Assembly (NCBI GenBank): GCA_949745595.1
Contig: CATJWN010000041.1
Span: 1-47,846 of the forward strand
Direction: 5' to 3'
DNA: 47,846 nucleotides
Source: an uncultured Clostridia bacterium
GTDB taxonomy: Bacteria > Bacillota > Clostridia > TANB77 > CAG-508
Both the position numbers and the translations under genes were made by a program. This document shows, piece after piece, positions 26,904 to 36,261 of this stretch. A model generated the notes under the pieces. It had not been told where the DNA came from, made no database searches, and worked only from the letters and a program-made list of their open reading frames with translations. Every line of letters begins with the position of its first letter. Position 1 is the first letter of the stretch.

Positions 26904-27791
26904 CTAATCTTTTTTTGTACTGATAGTTTTTAATTTTTGAAGTCCTAATATTACTACTCCTCCAATTAAAAAGAATATTAAACTAAAACTTTTTAGGGTA
27001 AGCGCAGGTTGTGGAACTTCTAAAGTTGTAGGTCCAAGTACAATTGCATATAATGAACCTATCATTAATCCTATTATCAAATATAATGTTTGACTTCTAT
27101 ATTTTTCTAAAGCCTTTTTTATTAATCTTATTACTGTAATAATTCCAACTATAATTCCTAATCCAAACACACATAAAATTGGAAAATATGAAAAATCAAA
27201 ATGTAAAAATTCTTTAATTGCACTTACTATAGGAACATATAATCCAAATATTAAAAGTAGAGTAGAACCAGAAATACCTGGTAAAACCATAGCTGATATT
27301 GCTATTGCAGCAGCTATAAACACATAAATTGCAGTTCCCATGCCAAAACTTCCCCAAGCAAGATTCATACTATCTCCACCAGCTGGACTAAAACTTGAAA
27401 TTGCTATTACTAATACAAGACCTATAATTGCAAAAATTATATTTTTATATTTACCTTTAAATTCTGCCTTTTCTTCTATAATAATAAGTGGTATTGCAAA
27501 TACTACAAAACCTAAGAATAGTGAACTAATATTGTAAATATGTTTTTCAAAAATACTTCCTAAAATAAGCATTGCAAGAATAAAGCCTACTACCCATCCT
27601 ATTCCTATTTTAATTAAAAATATAATTGCATCTATTCGCTCTTCCTTAGTGCCTTTTATCAAATGATCTAGTGAAGTTATAAATTTATCATAAAATCCTA
27701 GTAAAAATGCAATTGTACCGCCAGATACACCAGGAACACTATCTGCAAGAGCCATACAAAAGCCTCTAATAAAATTTAAAATGTTCTCCAT
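26904..27791 (-). CDS. popT: DUF368 membrane protein, PopT-like undecaprenyl-phosphate translocase
   Basis: 295 residues with about eight membrane helices. The DUF368 hallmarks are the two repeated half motifs DSVPGVSGGTIAFLLGFYD and MVLPGISGSTLLLIFGLYV. DUF368 proteins have been shown to return undecaprenyl phosphate across the membrane for reuse in wall synthesis (PopT). It overlaps the VTT-family gene by one base, so both are made from one message. Given the many lipid II genes in the window, this role fits. Confidence 0.9.
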   Translation of the reverse strand: MENILNFIRGFCMALADSVPGVSGGTIAFLLGFYDKFITSLDHLIKGTKEERIDAIIFLIKIGIGWVVGFILAMLILGSIFEKHIYNISSLFLGFVVFAIPLIIIEEKAEFKGKYKNIIFAIIGLVLVIAISSFSPAGGDSMNLAWGSFGMGTAIYVFIAAAIAISAMVLPGISGSTLLLIFGLYVPIVSAIKEFLHFDFSYFPILCVFGLGIIVGIITVIRLIKKALEKYRSQTLYLIIGLMIGSLYAIVLGPTTLEVPQPALTLKSFSLIFFLIGGVVILGLQKLKTISTKKD

Positions 27792-28510
27792 TAACTTTTT
27801 TTCCTTTCCATTTTCTTTTGATCTCTAATAGATTTTTTAAAATTCTTATTATAAATATATACAATTATTAAAGAAATAGTATATGTAATTGCATATGTAA
27901 GAATTATAGTCTTAACATCTCCGTCTAAAATTCTATCACCAACAATTGTAGAAGATACAATCGCCGGAAATCTTGCAAAAACTGTTATAAATAAGAACTT
28001 TTTCATACTCATAGGTAATAAACTTCCAACATATGTAAGAAAATCTTTTGGAACCACTGGTAAGAAAAATAGAATAAATAGTATTGTTTCCATCTTCTTA
28101 CTATTGTTTTCTAATATATCAGTTACCTTTTTTAATTTCTCTTCTGGAACAATATCTTCTACCAAAGCTTGTCCATATTTACTAACTGCTAAATATATCA
28201 AAACCGTGCTAATTATTACTCCAATATAAATAACAACTGCTCCTAATACTGGCCCGAAGCACATCCCTGAAAGGAGTTCAATAGGCTCCGCTGGCAAGAA
28301 AACTACTACTGCTTTGCAAATTTCTAATAATGAAATCAATAATGCACCAGATAATCCTAAACTTTTTATATTTGCACTAAAATTTTCTCTACCCTCATAC
28401 GTTGATAAGCTTATAAATAATGGTGATAATTTTATGATAATTCCAACAAATTCCACCAATAATAAAAAAAATATTATTTTCCTTGTTTTCTTTATCTTCT
28501 CTTTCTCCAT
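27791..28510 (-). CDS. TVP38/TMEM64 (VTT domain) membrane protein
   Basis: 239 residues; start at 28510 preferred because GAGGTAAAA precedes this ATG. Six or so membrane segments. The VTT core is present: EPIELLSGMCFGPVLGAVV followed by FLPVVPKDFLTYVGSLLPMS. This family is related to DedA proteins, one of which (UptA) is an undecaprenyl-phosphate flippase, so pairing with the DUF368 gene suggests lipid-carrier transport. Substrate is inferred, not seen. Confidence 0.88.
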   Translation of the reverse strand: MEKEKIKKTRKIIFFLLLVEFVGIIIKLSPLFISLSTYEGRENFSANIKSLGLSGALLISLLEICKAVVVFLPAEPIELLSGMCFGPVLGAVVIYIGVIISTVLIYLAVSKYGQALVEDIVPEEKLKKVTDILENNSKKMETILFILFFLPVVPKDFLTYVGSLLPMSMKKFLFITVFARFPAIVSSTIVGDRILDGDVKTIILTYAITYTISLIIVYIYNKNFKKSIRDQKKMERKKS

Positions 28511-28654
28511 TTTTACCTCATACACTTATATAATAATATCATATTATTAATTTTTTTCAAGTGTATAAAAATTAATATTTTTTTAAGGTTATTTTAAGGA
28601 TTATATATTATTATAATCACATAGAATATAGATCATATTCATAATTTAATCCCC

Positions 28655-28687
28655 AAATGAAAAAGATGGCCTAAACGCCATCTTTTT
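28655..28687 (-). terminator. intrinsic terminator overlapping the FlaR-like stop
   Basis: Perfect 11-bp stem AAAAAGATGGC / GCCATCTTTTT with loop GTTTAG that contains the stop codon TAG; after the stem CATTTGGGG, so U residues lie within the stem. 28660-28687. Confidence 0.7.
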
Positions 28688-29189
28688 CGCTATCTATCCA
28701 TTTATTTAATTCACTTCTATTTTTAAATTGCAATACTTTCTTTTCAGGATATTTGTCTAAAATCTCTATTAAGTACTTTCTCCTCTTTTTATTATATGTT
28801 AAAACATAACCTATAAAACTTGGATTTAGCCTTTCTCGACATCCTGGCATATCTTCTTTTTCTTTACCAAAATTACTAAAGTATCTCTTGAAAATACCAC
28901 CTATCTGCACTGAAGTCTTAAAATCTAAAAATATAATTAAATCAGCTACTTTTACTCTTTCTTCTAAAGTATCAATAAAAGTACCATCAATAATCCATTC
29001 TTCTTTCTTAGTTTCTTCTAATATCATTTTATCTCTTTCATTTGGATCTCTCATAACCCAATTAGGGAGTCTATAAAAAGAATCTAAGAAGACTGCTGGC
29101 AAATTATATATTTCTTTTAATTTAATTGCTAAAGTAGTTTTACCAGAACCTGGTGCTCCTATTATTGCAACTTTTTTTATTTTGTTCAT
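28671..29189 (-). CDS. FlaR-like P-loop kinase-type protein
   Basis: 172 residues. Walker A GAPGSGKTTLA at residues 10-20 and the pattern D-S-F-Y then WIIDGTF and DLIIFLDF mark the adenylate-kinase-like 'topology modulation' (FlaR) family. It probably phosphorylates a small molecule; the substrate is unknown. It stands alone, with a terminator overlapping its 3' end. Confidence 0.85.
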   Translation of the reverse strand: MNKIKKVAIIGAPGSGKTTLAIKLKEIYNLPAVFLDSFYRLPNWVMRDPNERDKMILEETKKEEWIIDGTFIDTLEERVKVADLIIFLDFKTSVQIGGIFKRYFSNFGKEKEDMPGCRERLNPSFIGYVLTYNKKRRKYLIEILDKYPEKKVLQFKNRSELNKWIDSEKDGV

Positions 29190-29231
29190 TTGTTTTCCTC
29201 TATACTATTATATTTTTTAATTACCATATTA

Positions 29232-29408
29232 TTACACATTTTCATTTTGCAATTCTTCAATCTTGGCATTTGGTACATCTTCTAATACAGATGCCGTAAC
29301 ATCTGTAGGTTTTAATGTACAAAAAGCTATAATTCCAATTATTATAAGTAAAACAAAAGCTACTATTATACTTATTTTAATTCCTATAGAAAATTGCTTA
29401 TCATTCAT
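29232..29408 (-). CDS. small single-pass membrane protein of the MBOAT operon (58 aa)
   Basis: A 58-residue reading frame too short for most gene finders. GGAG lies nine bases before the ATG and overlaps the end of the SGNH esterase gene, so it is translated as the third gene of that operon. Residues 1-10 are polar, 11-32 form one membrane helix (ISIIVAFVLLIIIGIIAF), and the C-terminal 25 residues (TDVTASVLEDVPNAKIEEL) would face outward. It ends in TAA followed by no further gene. Small membrane partners such as DltX are known in related acyl-transfer systems, but I see no DltX signature. Confidence 0.7.
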   Translation of the reverse strand: MNDKQFSIGIKISIIVAFVLLIIIGIIAFCTLKPTDVTASVLEDVPNAKIEELQNENV

Positions 29409-29412
29409 ATTT

Positions 29413-30538
29413 TCATTCTCCTTTTTTTACTAAATTACTAGAATCTTTATATCCACCTAATCTCACTGTTCCTGTATTTTTATATTCATCTAGTAACTCA
29501 GAAAATTCCTGCTTTCTCTCTTGTAAATATTCATATACATTATCTTTAGTTATGTACCTTCCAAAGCCTTCATAAGATTTTGTGCCAATAATTGTATCTA
29601 TAACAAAATCATTTACTTCATAAAAAGCATGTGCATCATCATAAAAATTGTATGGATTTAAGTTTATATCATTAAGGCTTGTAAAATCCCAAAAATCTGT
29701 TATTTGTGCTACTTGTGCCAAAAAATTCCAATAAACTTCACATTCATAGTCTTGCCTTGAAGTAAGTGGTGTTGGGCTGTTTATAACTAATAGCTCTATA
29801 TCATGTTCATTACATAAATTAACAATTTGTCTTAAATATTTTAAATCATTTGGTATTGATGAGAAATTTCTAGTTGGTATTTTTTCAATAAGTAAATCCA
29901 TATCTTTATTTAAGTCATATATTACCTTTTCTTTTACATATTTATCTGGATCTTCGTTATATTTTTCATAATAACGTGCTAAATTTCTACTTCCATCATC
30001 AAATTGCCTGTCTGTAGCTGTAGATTTTATAATTTCATTAATACTTGTACTTGGATTCTTGAATAAGAAACTTATAAACTCTCCTATTTCACTCTCATCT
30101 GTAAGAATCGCTGGTGTTTCTTGTTTTAATCCAGTTCTTACATCAAATAATCCTTCAAAACCACTTAGGTTTAAAACTATTTTCTTTGCATCAGTATTAT
30201 CTATAATGTATTTTGCAAAAATATAATATTCTTCATAATTACCACAGGTAATAAAAGTATTATAATAATTGTAACCATCTAATTTTTTTAGCATTTCTGA
30301 TGTATAACAACCGTCCTTTTGAACCACCTATTAAATATGCATCGTAATTATTCCCATATCTCTTTATATGATTAGCTTTAAATACTCTTATATAACTATT
30401 ATCATGTATATTTTTGTTTTTACCATCTATACCATCAAAATATCCATAAGGATCAACAACAATATTTAATATTGCTATTCCTAATAGTAAGATAATTATT
30501 ATCACAACAAATGATATTGTCCACTTTTTTGATGTCAT
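29413..30538 (-). CDS. SGNH-type esterase/acyltransferase of the DltD/AlgJ kind, with one +1 CGG frameshift
   Basis: Extracytoplasmic acyl-transfer partner of the MBOAT protein upstream. The zero frame from 30538 gives 92 residues. Skipping the C at 30313 fuses it to the second frame, giving 374 residues. N-terminal anchor (ISFVVIIIILLLGIAILNI), then YLIGGSKGGCYTSEML, which is the SGNH block I with the probable catalytic serine. A C-terminal DDAHAF region supplies the Asp-x-x-His-type block V. The shift site lies right after the catalytic serine block, so both halves are needed for activity. Operon with MBOAT (gap 11 bases) and a 58-residue membrane protein. Confidence 0.88.
30311..30313 (-). 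other. CGG +1 shift site in the SGNH gene
   Basis: Zero-frame reading is AAA GGA CGG TTG TTA. Skipping the C at 30313 gives GGA GGT TGT TAT ACA, restoring G-G-C-Y-T directly after the block I serine. Confidence 0.85.
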
Positions 30539-30549
30539 CCTTTGCCTCC

Positions 30550-31959
30550 TTAAAATTGAAAATATAAAAAGTTAACTACTTTATCCATTGTTACTAAACA
30601 TATTCCAAGCAACACTGCTGCATATAATAGACATGGCAAGTTAGTTTTAAATTTTTCAGATATTTCACTAGTATTTGGTGCAAAGAAACAAATTCCCATA
30701 CCAAGTAAAGTCACAATAATTTCTTTTCTATTATTATTCCAGAAAACTATAAAATCTGTATTTGCAAGACTTCCAAAGTTGAACATTCCTTTATATACTT
30801 CCCATGCATAAGTAAAGCTTTCTGATACAAATAACACTCTAGTTAATATTACTAAAATAAAGTTCAAAATAAATGCTAATAAATATGGAGATTTCTTGCC
30901 TTTCCTATTTCTATATGCTGCAATACAAACTAAAACTCCATTTAAAATTCCCCAAGCAACAAAGTTCCAACCTGCTCCATGCCAAAAGCCTGAAACGAAG
31001 AAAGTTACCATTGTTGCTATATAATAATTTCTCCATTTATTTTCTTTTTTATATACACTTCTAAAAATATATGTACTCAAAAATCTTGAAAGTGTCATAT
31101 GCCAACGTTTCCAATATTCTTGAAAATCTGTTGCCTTATATGGTGAATTAAAGTTTTGAGGTATTACTATATTGAACATAAGTCCCAAACCTATAGCCAT
31201 ATCTGCATATCCTGATAAATCAAAATAATATGAAATTGTATATTCTAAAGAATAAAACCAAGTATTTAAAAAGGTAAAGTTACCAGTTGTTCCGAAAAAA
31301 GACTGTGCACTAGTTGTTAAAACATCTGCAATAAGCATCTTTTTAGCACAACCAATTGCAAATACAAATAAACCAAGTGCAATATTATCCCAATTTATTT
31401 TTAAATTCTTCTCGTCTTCAAATTGTGTAACCATTTCTTTGTGGTGAACTATAGGTCCAACAATTAGCTGTGGGAAGAAAGTTATAAATAATAAATAATC
31501 TATAATATTATATTCCTTTGTCTCTCCTCTATATGAATCTACTAAAAATGCAATAAGTTGGAAAGTAAAGAACGAAATTCCTATAGGCAATACTATATGC
31601 TTTAGTGCAAAATTTGCACCCGTCAAGAAATTAATATTTTCTATAAAAAAGTCGGTGTATTTATAATATCCTAAAAGCGCTACATTTGCTAATATTCCAA
31701 CAAGAAGAAGCAATTTTGCTTGCCTTTTATCTTCTTTTTTAGTAAGTGTTCCAAGTGCACTGCCCACACAATAATTTCCAAAAATACTACCTAAAAAGAA
31801 TGGAAAAAATTTAGGGCTACCTTGTCCATAAAAATATAATGAAGCTATAATTAGCCAAATTTTAGCTATTGTATGTTGTTTAAATTTATTTAATATAAAA
31901 TATACACCAAAAACTATTGGTAAAAATATTAAAATAAATGAATATGTCGAAAAAATCAT
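30550..31959 (-). CDS. MBOAT O-acyltransferase, AlgI/DltB-like
   Basis: Membrane-bound O-acyltransferase that passes an acyl group across the membrane to the SGNH partner. 469 residues with about eleven membrane segments; N-terminus FSTYSFILIFLPIVFGVYF is typical of the AlgI/PatA group. The catalytic histidine sits in SGFWHGAGWNFVAWG at about residue 327. The ISFFTFQLIAFLVDSYRGE and FPQLIVGPIVHHKEM blocks are family features. Together with the SGNH gene it should O-acetylate a wall or secreted polysaccharide; the substrate is not shown by context. Confidence 0.94.
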   Translation of the reverse strand: MIFSTYSFILIFLPIVFGVYFILNKFKQHTIAKIWLIIASLYFYGQGSPKFFPFFLGSIFGNYCVGSALGTLTKKEDKRQAKLLLLVGILANVALLGYYKYTDFFIENINFLTGANFALKHIVLPIGISFFTFQLIAFLVDSYRGETKEYNIIDYLLFITFFPQLIVGPIVHHKEMVTQFEDEKNLKINWDNIALGLFVFAIGCAKKMLIADVLTTSAQSFFGTTGNFTFLNTWFYSLEYTISYYFDLSGYADMAIGLGLMFNIVIPQNFNSPYKATDFQEYWKRWHMTLSRFLSTYIFRSVYKKENKWRNYYIATMVTFFVSGFWHGAGWNFVAWGILNGVLVCIAAYRNRKGKKSPYLLAFILNFILVILTRVLFVSESFTYAWEVYKGMFNFGSLANTDFIVFWNNNRKEIIVTLLGMGICFFAPNTSEISEKFKTNLPCLLYAAVLLGICLVTMDKVVNFLYFQF

Positions 31960-31992
31960 TTGCTTTAATTACCTTTCGCCTAAATTAACTAC

Positions 31993-32021
31993 ATTATACA
32001 AGAAAATTCGACATTTTTCAA
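31993..32021 (-). promoter_or_regulatory. sigmaA promoter of the MBOAT operon
   Basis: TTGAAA (32016-32021), 17-base spacer, TATAAT (31993-31998) on the minus strand. Confidence 0.75.
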
Positions 32022-32055
32022 TGAAAACTTGTCAATATCTTAAGAATTTTTTAAG

Positions 32056-32085
32056 AAAAAAATAAGATGCCCATTTAGCATCTTA
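32056..32085 (-). terminator. intrinsic terminator after the 236-aa gene
   Basis: 8-bp stem TAAGATGC / GCATCTTA (loop TAAATGG, 32063-32085), with the stop codon in the stem, followed by TTTTTTTC on the minus strand. Confidence 0.8.
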
Positions 32086-32793
32086 CACTTTTAATTTACT
32101 TTTCTTATATTTTTCATGCGCTTCGTAATAATAATCATTTATGTATATTCTATGTTCTTGTGGAATATAAAACTTTTCATAACCTGACTCTTTTAAGTAT
32201 TCTTTAAAACTTTTTTCCATTTTATTTATATCAAATACCACTCTTAAATCCTGTTTCTTATGCTTTTTATATTCCCTTAAACCTTCGACTTTTTCACAAT
32301 TGCAAATATTCATTAGAAAAGTCTTCTCTGTCAAGTAACCTCTCTGAATATCTTGCATCTTAAAGTCTGAAACTAAATCTATAAGGACTGTTTCACAATC
32401 CTCCAATTCTAAATAATCTTGAATTTTTATGCCAAAGTATTTTCTATCGCTTACATTCATAAAGTAATTTTCTGAATTTTCTCTATATTTATTCTTAAAA
32501 ATTCTCATATTTTCAACGTCTAGTGTATCTAAAATCAAATATAAATCATCGTTATTCTCAAAACTAGCAAGTGCATATATGTTTTTATTCCATAATTCTT
32601 TGCAAGCTTTTATACAAACTGGTTCTATATATTTTTCTGGACCGTTCATTATAAGTTCGTCTATTTTTCTCAAATTAATTTTTGAAAATTTGTCTGATCT
32701 ATTTTCTGAAAAAGCCATTGGAACATAAGCTGTTAGAAATGCTAAAAGCTTATCATCTACATCAGAATCATTTAATAAGTTATCTATTTCCAT
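32083..32793 (-). CDS. hypothetical protein (236 aa)
   Basis: Not recognised. Soluble, charged, mixed alpha/beta. Mid-region DDLYLILDTLDVENMRIFKN resembles a small beta-alpha unit; a short cysteine pair (NICNCEK) occurs near residue 165. No signal peptide or membrane segment. It follows the HD-domain gene by 26 bases and ends at a strong terminator, so it is the last gene of the OLD-HD-236 set. Confidence 0.75.
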   Translation of the reverse strand: MEIDNLLNDSDVDDKLLAFLTAYVPMAFSENRSDKFSKINLRKIDELIMNGPEKYIEPVCIKACKELWNKNIYALASFENNDDLYLILDTLDVENMRIFKNKYRENSENYFMNVSDRKYFGIKIQDYLELEDCETVLIDLVSDFKMQDIQRGYLTEKTFLMNICNCEKVEGLREYKKHKKQDLRVVFDINKMEKSFKEYLKESGYEKFYIPQEHRIYINDYYYEAHEKYKKSKLKV

Positions 32794-32819
32794 CAGCTTA
32801 TCCCCCTTTTAAATTTAAA

Positions 32820-33869
32820 CTAAATGTCGAAATTAGAATAAACATATTTTGACATATCATATTCAAAATATTTATCAATTATATCTTTCGTTTTTGGTGA
32901 AATATCTGCTAATCTTTTATTCACTTCATCTTGTTTTACTAGCGGATTTATATATCTACGTTTAGAAACAAGTTTAATATTATAAACACCTTCTTTAGGC
33001 TCATCTGCAGTAAATACTTCCGTTGCATTTTCATAACCTTTAACTGCATTTACTATTCTTTGAACTCCAGATTTTTGAGCAATCTTTAGAATTCCTTTTT
33101 CACTATATTTATAAAATTCTTTTTCTGTAATTAAATTTTCATTCACCATAAGTTTTAAAATATCTGCAATAACTTGCATAGCGAACCTATCTTTATCTTC
33201 TATCCAACCGATCCATAAAACTTTGATTTTTTCGATAAAAAATTCTGCTATTTCTTTAGTTTTAAACCCAAGTTCTGCAATTCCATTTTCATTTTTAAGT
33301 ACTTCTATATCAGAATATATTTGTTTAACCTCATCGGCTTTCCAAACAGGCATAAAAGCATATCCATTTGAAAAAGTATATTCTAGTCTATCTGCTGAAA
33401 GCTGAGGTGTACTATTATCTGCAATAGGGTACAGCTTGTAGTCTTCAACCTCTTCTAAGGTAATTCCATCCCTTTTTAGTCTTGACATTATATATTCTGA
33501 ATTCTTAATGATAGTAGTTGTAAGCTCTTCTGTGCTTTCTTGTTTTTCATAATCTCCATGTAGAAAGTCTACACAATGGCTAAAAGCTGGATTTGCAATA
33601 TCATGAAACAATCCAGCCAAAGCTTGTTTTTTATCTTTTGTAAAATTCCATACAATCAAGCTTACACCTATACTGTGTTCTAACCTTGAATAAAACATTA
33701 AGTTTTTAAAAATATTTGTATAATCAGTACCCGGAGTAATACTAATTCCAGCTAACCTTTGCATTTCTGGCGCCTCAATATATTCATATATAAATTCTGG
33801 TATCTCAGGTGATAAAACATGAAAATACTCTTTTATTTGCTCTGGTAATGTTTCGATATAATTTGACAT
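32820..33869 (-). CDS. HD-domain phosphohydrolase
   Basis: 349 residues. The HD metal site is visible: YSRLEHSIGVSLIVW (first His), LFHDIANPAFSHC (HD pair) and a later Asp in ADRLEY. This layout is that of dNTPase/nucleotide-hydrolase HD proteins. Start has AGGAGAACG before the ATG. It lies 25 bases after the OLD nuclease gene, and HD nucleotide hydrolases occur in several anti-phage systems, so a joint role is plausible. Exact substrate unknown. Confidence 0.85.
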   Translation of the reverse strand: MSNYIETLPEQIKEYFHVLSPEIPEFIYEYIEAPEMQRLAGISITPGTDYTNIFKNLMFYSRLEHSIGVSLIVWNFTKDKKQALAGLFHDIANPAFSHCVDFLHGDYEKQESTEELTTTIIKNSEYIMSRLKRDGITLEEVEDYKLYPIADNSTPQLSADRLEYTFSNGYAFMPVWKADEVKQIYSDIEVLKNENGIAELGFKTKEIAEFFIEKIKVLWIGWIEDKDRFAMQVIADILKLMVNENLITEKEFYKYSEKGILKIAQKSGVQRIVNAVKGYENATEVFTADEPKEGVYNIKLVSKRRYINPLVKQDEVNKRLADISPKTKDIIDKYFEYDMSKYVYSNFDI

Positions 33870-33894
33870 TTTCGTTCTCCTAATTTTAAATGTA

Positions 33895-35697
33895 TTAAAT
33901 ATTTTTATCCAATATATCTATTATAAAATTTATATTATTTCTACTTTCGTCTGACAAATCATCAAATCTTATTGTTCCATTTTCAACTAAATCAAAAAAT
34001 TTTTTAGCATGTATTAACTTATTCTTCTTAGAATTACCTATAGAAAATTTCTTCCTATCTTCCATAGAAAAAACATCTTCAATGCATGAATTTTCTTTAT
34101 CAATTACATTATATACATAAGCGTTATATTCATCTTCACTGTTATATAAATTTTTTAATCTTTCTCTTGCATCTTCATTTCCTTTATCAGTATCTAATAT
34201 AACAATATATTTTAAATTCCATCCAATAGCAATCGAAGCTAATAAATGTGTTGCTCTAGCTCCTTGCGATGGAATTATATGTATAACTTCTTCTTTTTTT
34301 AATAATTTCATAAACGCTAATATATAATATCTGTCTGATATCCCTTCTGTAATTACATTTAATCCGCCACCAAACTCTAAAGGGCTTTTGGTTACATTAT
34401 AACCTATAGCAGTTATTATCGGAGTTATCGTATCCAAATCAGAACATTTGTAATACTTATTCTCAACAATCGTACCTTTTCTTTTGCTTCTATCATTTGT
34501 AACTAATTTTATTCTTAACATATTTTTAGTATCTATTAAATATGGGCTATGTGTTGTATAAATAATATAATTTTCTAATTTATTTTCAAAAAAATTCAAT
34601 ATATCTTCTTGAGCACTTGCATGCAAATATAAACCCGGTTCATCAATTAACAAAATACAATTTTTAGAACTACTATTTAACATCAAATAAAATGATAAAA
34701 ACCATTGTAATCCCTTACTTCTCTGAGATGGTTTTTTGGGTTTTATTTTATCATCAATATCATAAATATTTATATATATTTTAGATCCATCTTTATTTAA
34801 TGATATTTTCAACTTTTCCTGTTTATAAATATTCTGATAATCTAAAGTTATATTATCAGAATATTCATCCAATTTAGTTTGTGGCGTTCTGCTAACCTCT
34901 TCCATTTCTTTCATAAATTCTGGTAAAGTTTTTTTAAAATATGAAAGTAAGTTTACAAATCCTCTATTTTTTCTAATAAATTCCGAATCATTTAACTCTG
35001 AAATGTCAATTTCATCAGGTATCATATCATCAAAGTTATCAAAATACTTAAATTCAGGAATTATTACATCATATATTTTCTCTACAAACTTATATAAAGA
35101 AAATTTCTTCAATTCAACCGCAATATTCTTTTTTTTGTTTTCTATTTCATTATCCGAGTCAAATACATTACAAACAAAATCGTCTAAACAATCTTCGATA
35201 CTGTTTCCTTCTAATATACATTCCTTATACATAAAAAACATTTCTTCCTTTAACTTTTCCATATCAATTTTACAATCTAATAAAATCTCAATAGAATTAA
35301 AATTTTCATAAACATAATTTTCTATTTCAATCTTTATATTTTTCAAAATTTCATCACATAATCTACCTGAAAGCTTGTCTTTTACATTTTTACTTCGTAC
35401 CATACAATATGAATATTCTACATCATTATCTAACCATTCTTTATCTGTTAATTCATTAAAATACTTTCCTAATATTGAAAACTCAACAAAGATAGTTGGG
35501 TTTAATTCTAAATCTCTTGTTGGAACATCTTCTTTTGAAAAATTATCTTGATAATATGTATCTAATGCTTTTAATATATTGGTTTTACCCGATTCATTTT
35601 TACCAGCTAATACTGTTATTCTATCTTGTATAAAAATATCTCCTGTATCATTTATTGACTTATAATCTTTTATTCTTATTTTATTTATTTTTATCAT
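33895..35697 (-). CDS. OLD-family ATPase/TOPRIM nuclease
   Basis: 600 residues. N-terminal ABC-type ATPase with Walker A LAGKNESGKTNILKAL at about 30-45, a coiled insert at about 110-280, signature-like SQRSKGLQWFLSF and Walker B ILLIDEPGLYLHA, then the C-terminal TOPRIM domain with the acidic motif VITEGISDRYY and VILDTDKGNEDA. OLD nucleases occur alone or as the GajA part of Gabija and in other defence systems. There is no UvrD-like GajB partner next to it; instead an HD hydrolase follows, so this is not a standard Gabija locus. Confidence 0.9.
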   Translation of the reverse strand: MIKINKIRIKDYKSINDTGDIFIQDRITVLAGKNESGKTNILKALDTYYQDNFSKEDVPTRDLELNPTIFVEFSILGKYFNELTDKEWLDNDVEYSYCMVRSKNVKDKLSGRLCDEILKNIKIEIENYVYENFNSIEILLDCKIDMEKLKEEMFFMYKECILEGNSIEDCLDDFVCNVFDSDNEIENKKKNIAVELKKFSLYKFVEKIYDVIIPEFKYFDNFDDMIPDEIDISELNDSEFIRKNRGFVNLLSYFKKTLPEFMKEMEEVSRTPQTKLDEYSDNITLDYQNIYKQEKLKISLNKDGSKIYINIYDIDDKIKPKKPSQRSKGLQWFLSFYLMLNSSSKNCILLIDEPGLYLHASAQEDILNFFENKLENYIIYTTHSPYLIDTKNMLRIKLVTNDRSKRKGTIVENKYYKCSDLDTITPIITAIGYNVTKSPLEFGGGLNVITEGISDRYYILAFMKLLKKEEVIHIIPSQGARATHLLASIAIGWNLKYIVILDTDKGNEDARERLKNLYNSEDEYNAYVYNVIDKENSCIEDVFSMEDRKKFSIGNSKKNKLIHAKKFFDLVENGTIRFDDLSDESRNNINFIIDILDKNI

Positions 35698-35813
35698 TTT
35701 TATTTACTCTCTTTTTCATAATTTTGTATATATAATTATATTCATACATTGTTATATTTACATATGTAGCAATTGTTTATAAATTGACATATTAATAACA
35801 TAAAATACGCTTA

Positions 35814-36260
35814 TTATTTTATTTGATTTGAATAAAACTCATATATATCTTTATCTTCTATTTTCTGTGCACATCTTTCTAATGTTGCATACCCCTCTCT
35901 TGCCTTCTTCCATGGCATTTCTCTATGTGTAAAGCTTTCCAATGTATCACCATTATATTTTCCGTAGACAGCCAAAATCATTTCTAAAAGTTTTTTTGTA
36001 TCATGATCTATATTTCGTACATTATAATCTCTAATTGTATTATTATTGTATGCATAATACAGCTTAGGACAGACTGGTCCATGAACCCAAGCTTCAATTT
36101 TAGATTCAAATAATTTATTTTTTATTATATTAGAATTATTATTTTTAACAAGATACCATACATATGCATAATAAACTAATTTTTGTAACTTCTTATTACT
36201 TAAAAATAATTCACTATCAATAAAATATTTAGCAATATCTAATACATCATATTTACCCAT
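35814..36260 (-). CDS. Panacea (DUF4065) domain protein
   Basis: 148 residues; start at 36260 chosen from AAGGAG before the ATG, which also leaves no overlap with the upstream gene. The DUF4065/SocA-like domain is plain: SNKKLQKLVYYAYVWYL, ESKIEAWVHGPVCPKLYYAY and the C-terminal PWKKAREG. Panacea domains act as antitoxins for many unrelated toxins, usually encoded next door. Here the partner candidate is the membrane protein immediately upstream, with one-base spacing. Confidence 0.88.
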   Translation of the reverse strand: MGKYDVLDIAKYFIDSELFLSNKKLQKLVYYAYVWYLVKNNNSNIIKNKLFESKIEAWVHGPVCPKLYYAYNNNTIRDYNVRNIDHDTKKLLEMILAVYGKYNGDTLESFTHREMPWKKAREGYATLERCAQKIEDKDIYEFYSNQIK

Positions 36261-36261
36261 A

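Noticed and set aside
33895-35697. A standard Gabija system
   Set aside because: The OLD nuclease lacks a neighbouring UvrD-like helicase (GajB); neighbours are HD and Panacea proteins instead.
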